Below, piece by piece: positions 9,150-17,420 of a stretch of DNA of 37,393 nucleotides. Positions within the stretch are counted from its first letter, which is position 1; each line of letters opens with the position of its first letter. The notes under the pieces were generated by a model that worked only from the letters and a program-made list of their open reading frames with translations, made no database searches and was not told the DNA's origin. Source of the stretch: Oscillospiraceae bacterium (GTDB taxonomy: Bacteria > Bacillota > Clostridia > Oscillospirales > Oscillospiraceae); NCBI GenBank assembly GCA_031262065.1, contig JAISIK010000026.1, positions 1 to 37,393 on the forward strand, in the 5' to 3' direction. A program made the translations under genes and the position numbers.

Positions 9150-10432
9150 ATGCAAGAGAAGCTGCGCTGCGCGCGCTCGTTGCCTGCAGAAAAAACGGCG
9201 CGTGGTCGGACGCTGCGCTGAAGCCGCTGCTGCACGGGTTTGACCGCCGCGAGGCAGCGCTGGCGTCGCACCTGTGCTACGGCGTGCTGCAAAACAGAAT
9301 GCTGCTGGATTTTTGGATTTCGTCCTTTTTGCGCGTTGTGGGAAAGAAGCTCCACCCCGCCATTGCGGATATTTTGCGCCTTGCAGTCTATCAGATGCAG
9401 TTTATGGATAAAATCCCGCCCTCTGCCGCGGTAAACGAGGCGGTCAATCAGACGAAGAAAGTCGTCAATCCGCAAGCCGCGCGATTGGTCAACGGCGTGC
9501 TGCGCAGCATTTTGCGGGCGCAAACCCTCCCGCAGCCGCAGGATTTGGCGACGCTATACAGCCATCCGCAGGAGCTTGTAGACCTGCTTCTCGCGCAGTA
9601 CGGCATGGAGAAGACGGAGGCGATTCTTCGCAACAACAACGAAGCGCCCGAAACGGTTCTGCAAATCAACACCTTGAAAACGAGCGCGCAGGCGCTTTTG
9701 CAAACGCTCGCGGAAGCGCGTCTTCATCCATGGCTTCCCGACTGCCTGACGCTGAAAAGCGCGGGCGGCATGGAGGCGCTGCCCGCCTTTCAAGAAGGGC
9801 TGGTCTATGTGCAGGATGCAGCTGCAAAACTTGCCGTGCTGGCTGCGGGAGTAAAGCCGGATATGCACGTGCTCGATTGCTGCGCAGCCCCCGGCGGCAA
9901 GAGCATCGCTGCTGCAATCGCCATGCAAAATCGCGGCACCATCCATGCCTGCGATATTCACGCGCACAAGCTCACGCTGATCGAAAAAAGTGCGCAGCGG
10001 CTGGGTATCGACTGCATTCGCCCGCAACAGCAAGATGCGGCGCAGGAGTACGCGCCGTGGCTGGATGCGATGGACGTGGTGCTTGCCGATGTGCCTTGTT
10101 CCGGCTTGGGCGTGATTCGCAAAAAGCCGGATATTCGCTACAAGGATTTGGCGCAAGCAGAGAAACTTCCGCAGTTGCAGCTAATAATTCTTGCGCAGCA
10201 GGCGAAATATGTTCGCGCCGGCGGCGTGCTTTTATACAGCACCTGCACGATACTGCGCAGGGAGAACGAGGCAGTCGTGGAGGAGTTTCTTAAAAACCAC
10301 CCGCAATTTTGCGCGGAAGTGGTGGACTTTCCGCAAGAATCTGCTATAATCAGTGGTGAAATGACGACGCTTCTGCCGTGCGACCACGGCACGGACGGCT
10401 TCTTTATTTGCAAACTCAGGAGGAAACTGTGA
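9146..10432 (+). CDS. rsmB: 16S rRNA m5C967 methyltransferase RsmB
   Basis: A 428-aa protein with an N-terminal NusB-like RNA-binding domain (about 1-140, AREAALRALVACRKNGAWSD and AAVNEAVNQTKKVVNPQAARL) and a SAM-dependent methyltransferase domain. Visible motifs are the SAM site LDCCAAPGGKS near 245, ADVPCSGLGVIRKKPDIRYK with one catalytic Cys near 317, and YSTCT with the second catalytic Cys near 366. It overlaps fmt by 4 nt and rlmN by 4 nt. An internal extended -10-like TGCTATAAT lies at 10342-10350 and may allow extra rlmN transcription. Confidence 0.94.
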   Translation: MNAREAALRALVACRKNGAWSDAALKPLLHGFDRREAALASHLCYGVLQNRMLLDFWISSFLRVVGKKLHPAIADILRLAVYQMQFMDKIPPSAAVNEAVNQTKKVVNPQAARLVNGVLRSILRAQTLPQPQDLATLYSHPQELVDLLLAQYGMEKTEAILRNNNEAPETVLQINTLKTSAQALLQTLAEARLHPWLPDCLTLKSAGGMEALPAFQEGLVYVQDAAAKLAVLAAGVKPDMHVLDCCAAPGGKSIAAAIAMQNRGTIHACDIHAHKLTLIEKSAQRLGIDCIRPQQQDAAQEYAPWLDAMDVVLADVPCSGLGVIRKKPDIRYKDLAQAEKLPQLQLIILAQQAKYVRAGGVLLYSTCTILRRENEAVVEEFLKNHPQFCAEVVDFPQESAIISGEMTTLLPCDHGTDGFFICKLRRKL

Positions 10433-11496
10433 AGGATATTAAATCCATGTCGCTTGCGGAGCTGGCGCAAGACCTGGCAGACCAGCCCTCGTTTCGCGCA
10501 AAGCAGATTTTTGTATGGCTGCAACGCGGCGCGCGCAGTTTTTCGGAAATGACGAACCTCTCGAAGCCCCTGCGCGAGCGTTTGGAGCGGGAATATACGA
10601 TTACCGCGCCGATTGCCGCGCGGAAATTGCAGTCTGCGAAGGACGGCACAATCAAATATCTCTGGCGCTTGGCAGACGGCAACTGTGTAGAGACCGTTCT
10701 GATGCGCTATCACCACGGAAACACGGTTTGTATCTCCTCGGAGGTTGGCTGCGCGATGGGCTGCGCCTTTTGCGCCTCCACGCGCGGCGGGCTGGTGCGG
10801 CGGCTGACTGCCTCGGAGATGCTCGACGAGGTTCTCTTTACGCAAATCGATTCCGGAGAGCCGATTGCAAACATTGTGCTCATGGGCATTGGCGAGCCGC
10901 TGGACAATTACGACGCTGTTCTTCGTTTTTTACATATGGTCAACGCAAAAGAGGGCATGAATATCGGCATGCGGCATATCAGCCTTTCCACCTGCGGGCT
11001 GGCGGACAAAATCGACCGCCTTGCGCAGGAGAATCTGCAGATTACGCTTTCTGTTTCCCTGCACGCCGCGGATAACGCTGTGCGCAGTTCGCTGATGCCA
11101 ATCAACAGAAAATACGATGTAGAGACCCTGCTCGCATCTTGCAGAAACTATTTTGAAAAAACGGGTAGAAGAATAACCTTTGAATATGCTATGATAAGGG
11201 GAGTCAATGATTCGCAGGTAGACGCTGCGCTTCTTGCAAAGAAGCTCGGCTGCATGCAGGCGCATGTGAACCTCATTCCGCTCAATAATGTGGCGGAAAG
11301 CCCGCTGAAGCCCAGCTCTTCGGAAACCGTCCGGGCATTCGCGCAGCAACTTGCGCAAATGCACATCCCCGCGACGGTTCGCAGGAGTTTGGGCGGCGAC
11401 ATTGATGCTGCTTGCGGGCAATTGCGAAGAAACTACGAAGAGCAAGTCTGCGCAAAGGAGGCGTTCGGTTTTGATAGAGGCTTGGGGTCTGACTGA
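10429..11496 (+). CDS. rlmN: 23S rRNA A2503 / tRNA A37 methyltransferase RlmN
   Basis: A 355-aa radical SAM enzyme. The CxxxCxxC iron-sulfur motif is Cys108, Cys112, Cys115 (GCAMGCAFCAS). The two further cysteines of the RlmN mechanism appear as Cys101 (TVCISSEVGC) and Cys329 (GGDIDAACGQL). The GTG start at 10429 has CAGGAGG 5 nt upstream and overlaps the rsmB stop. The end overlaps the next gene by 26 nt in a different frame. The family makes 2-methyladenosine in the peptidyl-transferase loop and in some tRNAs. Confidence 0.95.
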   Translation: MKDIKSMSLAELAQDLADQPSFRAKQIFVWLQRGARSFSEMTNLSKPLRERLEREYTITAPIAARKLQSAKDGTIKYLWRLADGNCVETVLMRYHHGNTVCISSEVGCAMGCAFCASTRGGLVRRLTASEMLDEVLFTQIDSGEPIANIVLMGIGEPLDNYDAVLRFLHMVNAKEGMNIGMRHISLSTCGLADKIDRLAQENLQITLSVSLHAADNAVRSSLMPINRKYDVETLLASCRNYFEKTGRRITFEYAMIRGVNDSQVDAALLAKKLGCMQAHVNLIPLNNVAESPLKPSSSETVRAFAQQLAQMHIPATVRRSLGGDIDAACGQLRRNYEEQVCAKEAFGFDRGLGSD

Positions 11497-12205
11497 CGCG
11501 GGAAGCGTCCGCGAACAAAATCAAGATTCGTTCCGTATTGTACGGCTGCCGCAAGACATGCTGCTGGCAGTGGTGTGCGACGGCATGGGCGGCGCAAAGG
11601 CGGGCAATGTTGCCAGCCGCCTTGCCTGCGAAGTGTTTTCGCAGGAGGTAAAAGCCTCTATTCGTGCGGATATGGACAAGGCGCAGGCGGAGGACGTGCT
11701 GCGCGCTGCGCAGAAGCTCGCCAATATTGCAGTTTACGAGCATGCGCAGCTCAGCGAGGAATTTTCGGGGATGGGCACGACCATGGTCGCTGCGCTTGTC
11801 CTTAAACATGCGGCGCTTGTGCTCAATGTGGGCGACAGCCGCGCCTATTTCATCAACGCAGACGAGATGCACTGCGTCACAACCGACCATTCGCTGGTGG
11901 AGCTGATGGTTCAGCGCGGCGAACTGACCCACGAAGAGGCGAAGACGCACCCCGTCAAGAACCTGATTACGCGGGCAATCGGCACAGAAAAGCAGGTGTT
12001 TGCCGATGTTTTTGAAGTGCCGTTAAAAAGCGGCGACAGTCTTCTGCTCTGCAGCGACGGGCTGTCGAACATGATGGCGGATCAGGAGATGTATTTTGAA
12101 GTCATACACGGTGCGCGCAAGGACGATTGCTGTAAGCGCCTGCTGGAAATTGCCAAGAGCAGGGGCGCGCCGGACAATGTAACGTCTGTGCTTGTTGCGC
12201 TATGA
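11471..12205 (+). CDS. prpC: PP2C-family serine/threonine phosphatase (Stp/PrpC type)
   Basis: A 244-aa PPM/PP2C phosphatase that reverses phosphorylation by the PASTA kinase encoded next. Metal-binding motifs are present in order: near residue 14 VREQNQDSF, near 36 VVCDGMGG, near 120 LNVGDSRAY, near 195 LLCSDGLSN, and near 235 GAPDNVT. The TTG at 11471 is preferred because AAAGGAGGC ends 7 nt before it and the protein then begins at the family N-terminus (IEAWGLTDAGSVR). It lies within the last 26 nt of rlmN. The kinase gene follows after 67 nt. Confidence 0.93.
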   Translation: MIEAWGLTDAGSVREQNQDSFRIVRLPQDMLLAVVCDGMGGAKAGNVASRLACEVFSQEVKASIRADMDKAQAEDVLRAAQKLANIAVYEHAQLSEEFSGMGTTMVAALVLKHAALVLNVGDSRAYFINADEMHCVTTDHSLVELMVQRGELTHEEAKTHPVKNLITRAIGTEKQVFADVFEVPLKSGDSLLLCSDGLSNMMADQEMYFEVIHGARKDDCCKRLLEIAKSRGAPDNVTSVLVAL

Positions 12206-12272
12206 TTCTGTACTTCACTTCGGCTGCCGTTCGCCGCAAGAACGGACCGCGCGATGCGGATAGGAGCGAGCA

Positions 12273-14291
12273 ATGGATAACTATATAGGAAAGCTGCTGG
12301 ACAACCGATACGAAATTTTAGAGGTCATTGGTACGGGCGGCATGGCAGTGGTGTATAAGGCGCTGTGCCATCGCCTGAATCGTTTGGTCGCCGTAAAGAT
12401 ATTAAAAGACGAATTCTCCCGCGACCAAGACTTCCGTAGGCGGTTTCACGCAGAGTCGCAGGCGGTCGCGATGCTGTCGCATCCGAATATTGTCAGCGTT
12501 TACGACGTTTCCACCTCCGGCGATTCGGATTATATCGTGATGGAGCTGATTGACGGCATCACGCTCAAGCAGTATATGGAGCGCAAGGGTCGCCTGAACT
12601 GGCGCGAAACGCTGCACTTCTCTATGCAGATGACCAAGGCACTGGAGCACGCGCACGGGCGAGGCATTGTCCACAGAGATATTAAGCCGCATAATATTAT
12701 GATTCTCAAAGACGGCAGCATCAAGGTTGCCGACTTCGGCATTGCCCGCATAGCAGCAGCGCAAAATACGCTGACGCGCGAGGCGCTCGGTTCGGTGCAC
12801 TACATTTCGCCGGAGCAGGCGAAGGGTGCGCGTGTGGACAACCGCTCGGATTTGTATTCTCTCGGCGTTGTCATGTATGAAATGCTCACGGGGCACACGC
12901 CCTATGACGGCGAGACGCCCGTCTCCGTTGCCATCCAGCATATCAACGGCGGGGCAAAGGCGCCCTCGGTCTTTGTGGAAGGCATACCGCTCGGGCTGGA
13001 GCAAATCACGCTGCACGCCATGGAGGCGGATGTTTCTGCGCGCTATACTTCTGCAGCGGAGATTCTGCGCGATATGGAGGAATTCCGAAAGAACCCGAGT
13101 ATGCTCTTTGCTTTTGATGCGATTGTGCCGCAGGTAGCGCAGACGCCCGAACCGCGCCCCGCGCAGTCAGACGCGCAGCGCTACGCCGAGCAGCGCAAGG
13201 CTGCAAGAGGCGCTTCGCGCCTTACGCCCGAGCAGCGCGCCGAGCGCGAACGCCGCGCAGCACTGCAACAGGAGAAGATTCGCCGCCGCAATCGCATGAT
13301 TGGCATCGGCGTCGGCGCAGCTTTGGCGGTTATTCTGCTTATTGTGCTGGCGGTTACGCTGCTCAGCGGTGGGGACGACCCGTCTGCAACGGTCGATGAG
13401 GTCATCGTGCCGAAATTTGTCGGCATGGAATTCCAAGAAATTGATCCTGCGGACTACCCGGAATTGATTGTCGATGTAGAAAATGCAAAGTATGAATACA
13501 ACGACGAGTATGAAGCCGGATTCGTTTATGAGCAAAGTCCGAAGGAGGGCGAGCTTGTGCCCGGCGGCGGCGTGCGCAGAGTGACGCTCTATGTCAGCCT
13601 CGGAGAAGAAACAAATCTCATGCCCGATTTAACCAACCAGAGCGAAAGTGCCGCCCGCTCGCAATTGGCTGCAATCAACCTCGGGCTGAAGGTCAAGGTC
13701 GAAGAGGAAGCCAGCGATACGGTCGTTGCGGGGTATGTAACACGCACAGAACCCGCGGCAAACGCGGAGCTTGAGGAAGGGCAGGAGGTCACGGTATTTG
13801 TCAGCCTCGGCTCAACGAAAATGCCGGAACTCAAGGGGCAATCGAAGGCGAATGCCGGGGCACTTCTCGATGCGATGAAACTGAATCTGAAAGTCACCTA
13901 TCTCGAAGAAGACAGTGAGAATGTGGAAGAGGGATACGTTACGCGCACTACGCCCTCTTCGGGGACGGATTTGAGCAAGGGGCAGCAGATTACCGTTTAT
14001 ATCAGCAAGGGCAGCAGCAAAATCAGCGTCCCGCAGCTTACGGGCATGAACTATCTCGATGCAATTCAACTGCTGCAATCGAGCAAATTGGGTTATAACG
14101 TCACCTACAGCTACAGCGAGACGGTGGCGAAGGGTCGCGTTATTAGCCAAGATCCCACGAGCGGCACGAAGGTCGATGAAAAAACCGTGATTACGCTGGT
14201 AGTTTCCGATGGTCCGACGCCGACCGAACCGCCGACGCAGCCGCCCACCGAACCACCCACGAACGAGACAGAGCCACCCACTGCGCCGTAA
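12273..14291 (+). CDS. prkC: PASTA-domain serine/threonine kinase (PrkC/PknB type)
   Basis: A 672-aa membrane kinase. Residues about 1-270 form the kinase: glycine loop GTGGMAVVY, catalytic Lys42 (AVKILK), HRDIKPHN with Asp136, DFG at 154-156, and the APE-equivalent SPEQAKG. A basic, Glu-rich juxtamembrane stretch leads to one transmembrane helix at about 342-366. Four PASTA repeats follow at about 380-447, 450-515, 516-582 and 585-650, ending in a Pro/Thr-rich tail. PASTA domains sense muropeptides or lipid II outside the cell, and the kinase controls growth, division and germination. It is paired with the phosphatase upstream and rsgA downstream. Confidence 0.95.
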   Translation: MDNYIGKLLDNRYEILEVIGTGGMAVVYKALCHRLNRLVAVKILKDEFSRDQDFRRRFHAESQAVAMLSHPNIVSVYDVSTSGDSDYIVMELIDGITLKQYMERKGRLNWRETLHFSMQMTKALEHAHGRGIVHRDIKPHNIMILKDGSIKVADFGIARIAAAQNTLTREALGSVHYISPEQAKGARVDNRSDLYSLGVVMYEMLTGHTPYDGETPVSVAIQHINGGAKAPSVFVEGIPLGLEQITLHAMEADVSARYTSAAEILRDMEEFRKNPSMLFAFDAIVPQVAQTPEPRPAQSDAQRYAEQRKAARGASRLTPEQRAERERRAALQQEKIRRRNRMIGIGVGAALAVILLIVLAVTLLSGGDDPSATVDEVIVPKFVGMEFQEIDPADYPELIVDVENAKYEYNDEYEAGFVYEQSPKEGELVPGGGVRRVTLYVSLGEETNLMPDLTNQSESAARSQLAAINLGLKVKVEEEASDTVVAGYVTRTEPAANAELEEGQEVTVFVSLGSTKMPELKGQSKANAGALLDAMKLNLKVTYLEEDSENVEEGYVTRTTPSSGTDLSKGQQITVYISKGSSKISVPQLTGMNYLDAIQLLQSSKLGYNVTYSYSETVAKGRVISQDPTSGTKVDEKTVITLVVSDGPTPTEPPTQPPTEPPTNETEPPTAP

Positions 14292-14302
14292 TGGGAGAAA
14301 CC

Positions 14303-15178
14303 ATGGGCAGCGGCAGAATCGTCAAAGCACTCAGCGGGTTTTACTATGTGCAAATGCAAAGCGGCGAGGTTTTGACCTGCCGCGCCCGCGGGAAATTCCG
14401 CAGTGAACACGTCTCTCCCTTAGTCGGCGATTTGGTGCAGGTGGAAGACTCCATGGTCAGCGCCATTGCGCCGAGGCGCAACTGCTTTCTGCGCCCGGCT
14501 GTGAGCAATTTGGATATGCTTGTGATTTTGGCGTCCGAGAGCAATCCTGTGACAGACCCCTTTTTGATTGACCGCGTTTGCGCAATCGCCGGGAATCAAG
14601 AAGTGCCGATTGTGCTTTGCGTGAACAAGGTGGACCTCAAAAACAGCGAAACGCTCACAGGCATCTATCGGCGCGCGGGCATGCGCGTGATTGCAACCAG
14701 CGCCGAAACCGGCGAGGGCATCGACGAGCTGCACGCGGAAATTCGCGGGAAAATCGTCGCCTTTACAGGAAACTCCGGCGTTGGAAAGAGCAGTGTGCTC
14801 AATTGTTTGGATACGCGCTTTTCCATTCGCACAGGCGAAGTTTCCGAGAAGCTCGGGCGCGGCAGGCATACTACGCGCCATATCGAGCTCTATTGGCTCG
14901 ACGAAACGACAGGCGTGATTGATACGCCGGGCTTCTCCTCTTTTGATACCTCGATGATGGAGCGGATTCTCAAGGAGAATTTGCAGTATGCCTTCCCCGA
15001 TTTTGCGCCCTACTTAGGCGCTTGCCGCTATCACGACTGCGCGCACATCAAAGAGCCGGATTGCGCCGTGCTTGCCGCGCTGAAGAGCGGAAAAATCGAG
15101 CCGACGCGGCACGCAGGTTACGTGCGGCTGTATAACGAGGCGAAGGAACTCCGCCTTTGGGAGCACAAACATTTTTAA
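14303..15178 (+). CDS. rsgA: Ribosome small-subunit-dependent GTPase RsgA
   Basis: A circularly permuted GTPase of about 291 aa for late 30S assembly. An N-terminal OB-fold (GRIVKALSGFYYVQ) is followed by the permuted motifs: NKVD (G4), then the P-loop GNSGVGKSS near residue 156, then DTPGF (G3). The C-terminal zinc site is Cys-x4-Cys-x-His plus a later Cys (ACRYHDCAH, then C). ATG 14303 was preferred because GGGAGA lies just upstream and the family begins there. ATG 14291, which overlaps the prkC stop as TAATG, is an alternative giving 295 aa. The operon's strong terminator follows after 17 nt. Confidence 0.94.
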   Translation: MGSGRIVKALSGFYYVQMQSGEVLTCRARGKFRSEHVSPLVGDLVQVEDSMVSAIAPRRNCFLRPAVSNLDMLVILASESNPVTDPFLIDRVCAIAGNQEVPIVLCVNKVDLKNSETLTGIYRRAGMRVIATSAETGEGIDELHAEIRGKIVAFTGNSGVGKSSVLNCLDTRFSIRTGEVSEKLGRGRHTTRHIELYWLDETTGVIDTPGFSSFDTSMMERILKENLQYAFPDFAPYLGACRYHDCAHIKEPDCAVLAALKSGKIEPTRHAGYVRLYNEAKELRLWEHKHF

Positions 15179-15195
15179 CAAAAATATTTGGAAAG

Positions 15196-15236
15196 AAAAC
15201 CGCCCCCTGCGCATACATGTAGCAGGGGGCGGTTTT
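15196..15236 (+). terminator. Strong intrinsic terminator after rsgA
   Basis: An 11-bp GC stem, CCGCCCCCTGC (15200-15210) with GCAGGGGGCGG (15222-15232), is extended by AAAA/TTTT and has an 11-nt loop. The T tract is short (5 T) before ATG. It ends the long cdaA-rsgA transcription unit, and its 3' arm also provides the only SD-like purines of the next small ORF. Confidence 0.85.
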
Positions 15237-15237
15237 T

Positions 15238-15387
15238 ATGTGTAAACAAAATGAATTACTCGGTTCGGTATTGATGGCGTGCGGCGCGGGATTTTTGCTG
15301 TCGATGCTCTTTAAGTCGCAGTTCTTACTCGCGCTGTTGGGAATCGGTCTTTTGGCAATCGGCTTAGTCTTTTCGAGGAAGACGTAA
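15238..15387 (+). CDS. Small two-helix membrane protein, 49 aa
   Basis: An open frame from ATG 15238 to TAA 15385-15387 encodes 49 residues beginning MCKQNELLGSVLMACGAGF. There are two hydrophobic segments (about 8-24 and 28-45) separated by FKSQ, ending in SRKT. Small hydrophobic proteins of this shape are common in clostridia; I know no assigned function. The only ribosome-binding purines (AGGGGGCGG) lie in the 3' arm of the rsgA terminator hairpin, so translation would need readthrough or an open hairpin. A shorter start at ATG 15274 is possible. Confidence 0.55.
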   Translation: MCKQNELLGSVLMACGAGFLLSMLFKSQFLLALLGIGLLAIGLVFSRKT

Positions 15388-15415
15388 AAATAATTCGATT
15401 CCGAAAGGAAAAGTG

Positions 15416-15446
15416 GGATATAGTTGTCCGCATGCGCGTATATATT
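15416..15446 (+). promoter_or_regulatory. Possible sporulation (sigma-E-like) promoter of the SPOCS gene
   Basis: GGATATAG (15416-15423), a 15-nt spacer, then TATATATT (15439-15446) loosely fits the mother-cell sigma-E pattern (ATATT-like -35, CATANNNT-like -10). No good sigma-A pair is visible here. The fit is weak. It is offered mainly because the product looks like a spore-coat-type protein. Confidence 0.25.
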
Positions 15447-15473
15447 TCATAGAACGAACAAGGAGTGAGGACT

Positions 15474-16979
15474 ATGGGGCTTGTTTTTCAAGAAAACACA
15501 ATGGAATATTTAAGCAGAGTATTCTGCGAAACCATGACACAGGAGCAAACGGCGGAACTGATTGTGCCGGATAGTTATCCCGATGCGCAGCGCGTTGTGG
15601 ACGCATTCGGCACGGCAATTCTGCGCGCAGCAGATTGCAGCGGGGATAGCGCCTCTGTGACGGGCGAGGTGCTGACGGGGCTGCTGTTTGTCACGGAGGA
15701 CGGCGACGTGCAGCGTTTGGAGGCGGCAGTGCCGTTTAGCTTCCGGCGCGACTTCGATTCGCCGCAGGAGGAGTGCAATCTGCAATGCAGGTGCAGCGTG
15801 CGCAGCGTCGATGCGCGGATGCTCAACTCCAGAAAAGTGCTGGTGCGCGTGGGAATTGTGTGCACCATGACGGTCTATGCGCACAAAGAAAAGGTGCTGT
15901 ATGACGTACAGGAGTGCGAGTATGGCTTGCAGGTGAAGCGCACGCAGCTTCCCATGCAAGTGCCGCTGGCACTGGGCGATAAGAGCTTCACGCTCAACGA
16001 AGAGCTGGAGTTGCCGGGAGGGAAGCCTTCCATCGAACGATTGCTCAAATGCGTCTACCGCACGGAGATTCAGGAGCAAAAGATGGTGGGAAGCAAGGCT
16101 GTATTCAAGGGGAGTCTGTGCGTGCATTCCTTGTATGAGTGTGCCGAGGGTATGCTGCACAGCTTCGAGTCTGTCGTACCGTTTTCCCAGTATGTGGATA
16201 TGGACTACGAGCTTGACGACCGCGACCTGCGCACGGTTCTCGTGCCGACTTCGGTGGAAACCGAGCCGGATGGGCAGATCGAGTGCCGCAGACTGCTTCT
16301 CAGCGCTAACCTCCTGGCGCAGTGCACTGCCTTCGGCGAACAGACGGTGGAGGTCATTGCGGACGCCTACTGCACCGAGGCGCAAATGCTTCCGCAGTGG
16401 GACGAGTGGGAGATGAGCAGCATCCTCGACAAGCAGATTTTCCGTGAAAGCGTGGTTGCGGCAGCATCAGAGCCGGTGCAAAGCGTCGTTGATGCGTGGG
16501 TGTGGATCGACGAGGGCGTAAAGAGCCGCCAAGGGGAGCATGTATCGGTGGAACTCCCGCTGACTTTCTCCGTTTTGTATTACGATACCGAGGGCGAACT
16601 GCAAGGCAAGACGCTGCGCCCGAGCATGAATGTGGACACGGAGCTTGCGCAGAGCAGCGACTGCAGAGTAAGCGGCGCATCGAGCGGCGAAGTGTTCGCA
16701 GGCGGCGGCAGCAACGGCATGGAAATCCGCTGCCCGATTTCGGTGGAACTTGAGAGCTATGCCAAGAACAAAATGCGCTGCATCTGCGGCGGCGAAGTAG
16801 AAGAGCTTGCAGATACCGGGGAACGCAAGCCCTCTGTTATCCTGCGCAGAACCGATCAGGAGCAGGATGTTTGGGACATCGCGAAATCCTACCGTGCACG
16901 CACGCAGGATTTGATGGATGCAAACAATTTGGAAAGCCCTTTGGTTTCGGCGGGTTCGTTGCTTCTGATTCCCATGTAA
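15474..16979 (+). CDS. SPOCS (DUF3794) domain protein with C-terminal LysM
   Basis: A 501-aa protein without a signal peptide. The body is made of SPOCS/DUF3794-type beta-rich units, seen in patterns such as DSYPDAQRVVDAFG, SVTGEVLTGLLF and FKGSLCVHSLYECAEGMLHS, with a further unit at about 330-440. Residues about 455-501 form a LysM-like peptidoglycan-binding repeat (VWDIAKSYRARTQDLMDANN, then SAGSLLLIPM). Clostridia and Bacillus use this SPOCS+LysM architecture in spore coat and cortex assembly proteins. ATG 15474 follows AAGGAG by 9 nt; GTG 15465 is too close to the SD. A minus-strand terminator lies just downstream. Confidence 0.85.
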   Translation: MGLVFQENTMEYLSRVFCETMTQEQTAELIVPDSYPDAQRVVDAFGTAILRAADCSGDSASVTGEVLTGLLFVTEDGDVQRLEAAVPFSFRRDFDSPQEECNLQCRCSVRSVDARMLNSRKVLVRVGIVCTMTVYAHKEKVLYDVQECEYGLQVKRTQLPMQVPLALGDKSFTLNEELELPGGKPSIERLLKCVYRTEIQEQKMVGSKAVFKGSLCVHSLYECAEGMLHSFESVVPFSQYVDMDYELDDRDLRTVLVPTSVETEPDGQIECRRLLLSANLLAQCTAFGEQTVEVIADAYCTEAQMLPQWDEWEMSSILDKQIFRESVVAAASEPVQSVVDAWVWIDEGVKSRQGEHVSVELPLTFSVLYYDTEGELQGKTLRPSMNVDTELAQSSDCRVSGASSGEVFAGGGSNGMEIRCPISVELESYAKNKMRCICGGEVEELADTGERKPSVILRRTDQEQDVWDIAKSYRARTQDLMDANNLESPLVSAGSLLLIPM

Positions 16980-16989
16980 AATACGACAT

Positions 16990-17027
16990 AAAAACAGGTC
17001 GTGTTGCAGATTTTGCAATACGACCTG
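16990..17027 (-). terminator. Terminator of the minus-strand lipoprotein gene
   Basis: A 14-bp stem (16995-17008 with 17014-17027, one G-T pair, small loop) is followed on the minus strand by five T (16990-16994 on the plus strand is AAAAA). It lies 8 nt past the lipoprotein stop. It also sits 15 nt after the SPOCS gene stop, so it may work partly in both directions, but the plus-strand T tract is poor. Confidence 0.75.
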
Positions 17028-17035
17028 ATTCTTGC

Positions 17036-17251
17036 TTAGGGTCTGCCGGAGTTTCTGCCGTTTGTCGTGGGTGTGGTGCTGCTCACGGTCGGGGTGGTGC
17101 TTCTGTTCGTCGGGGTCGTGCCGGAAATTGTGGGGTCTGTCAGAGAATCTGCGGGGTCTCGGTATCTTGTGTTGCTGTACATATCTTTACAGCCGACAAA
17201 CATTGTCAGAACAAGGATCAGAACCAATACCGTTGCGAAAATGCGTTTCAT
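17036..17251 (-). CDS. Small Thr/Pro-rich lipoprotein
   Basis: A 71-aa protein with a classic lipoprotein signal: MKRIF, a hydrophobic core, then a lipobox ending FVGC with the lipidated Cys at residue 21. The mature part is only 51 residues, low-complexity, rich in Thr, Ser, Pro and Asn (TTPTNRSTTPTVSSTTPTTN), so it is probably unstructured and surface exposed. GGGAGG lies 6 nt upstream of the ATG, and a terminator follows on the same strand. Function is unknown. The SD and start codon are enclosed by an 8-bp inverted repeat (17250-17257 with 17283-17290), described in the findings. Confidence 0.75.
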   Translation of the reverse strand: MKRIFATVLVLILVLTMFVGCKDMYSNTRYRDPADSLTDPTISGTTPTNRSTTPTVSSTTPTTNGRNSGRP

Positions 17252-17352
17252 ACTATGCCTCCCAAATTAATTTTTTTACGCACATAGTATTTACGTGGAT
17301 GTTAAAAATACTCGTGCGCCGTCGAGTTTTTTCAACAATCGCGCCCAAACGA

Positions 17353-17381
17353 TTGATTCTTTCTTTCTTAGGCGGTATAAT
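17353..17381 (+). promoter_or_regulatory. Sigma-A promoter of pepF
   Basis: TTGATT (17353-17358), 17-nt spacer, TATAAT (17376-17381). It lies 40 nt upstream of the pepF start, which has its own AAAGGAGAG Shine-Dalgarno. Confidence 0.75.
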
Positions 17382-17420
17382 GAAATACAAATAATTCCAA
17401 ATTACAAAGGAGAGTAGGCT

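Noticed and set aside
10342-10350. TGCTATAAT inside rsmB, a possible internal promoter for rlmN
   Set aside because: The extended -10 is good but no acceptable -35 lies 16-18 nt upstream. Not listed as a separate feature.
17067-17270. A plus-strand hydrophobic frame with GVVLL repeats opposite the lipoprotein gene
   Set aside because: The apparent repeats are the complement of Thr/Pro-rich codons. The minus strand has a lipobox, a GGGAGG SD and a terminator.
17304-17332. Terminator-like hairpin ACTCG/CGAGT with A and T runs between the lipoprotein and pepF promoters
   Set aside because: Only a 5-bp core stem with a mismatch in the A/T extension, and it lies upstream of both divergent genes, where a terminator makes little sense.
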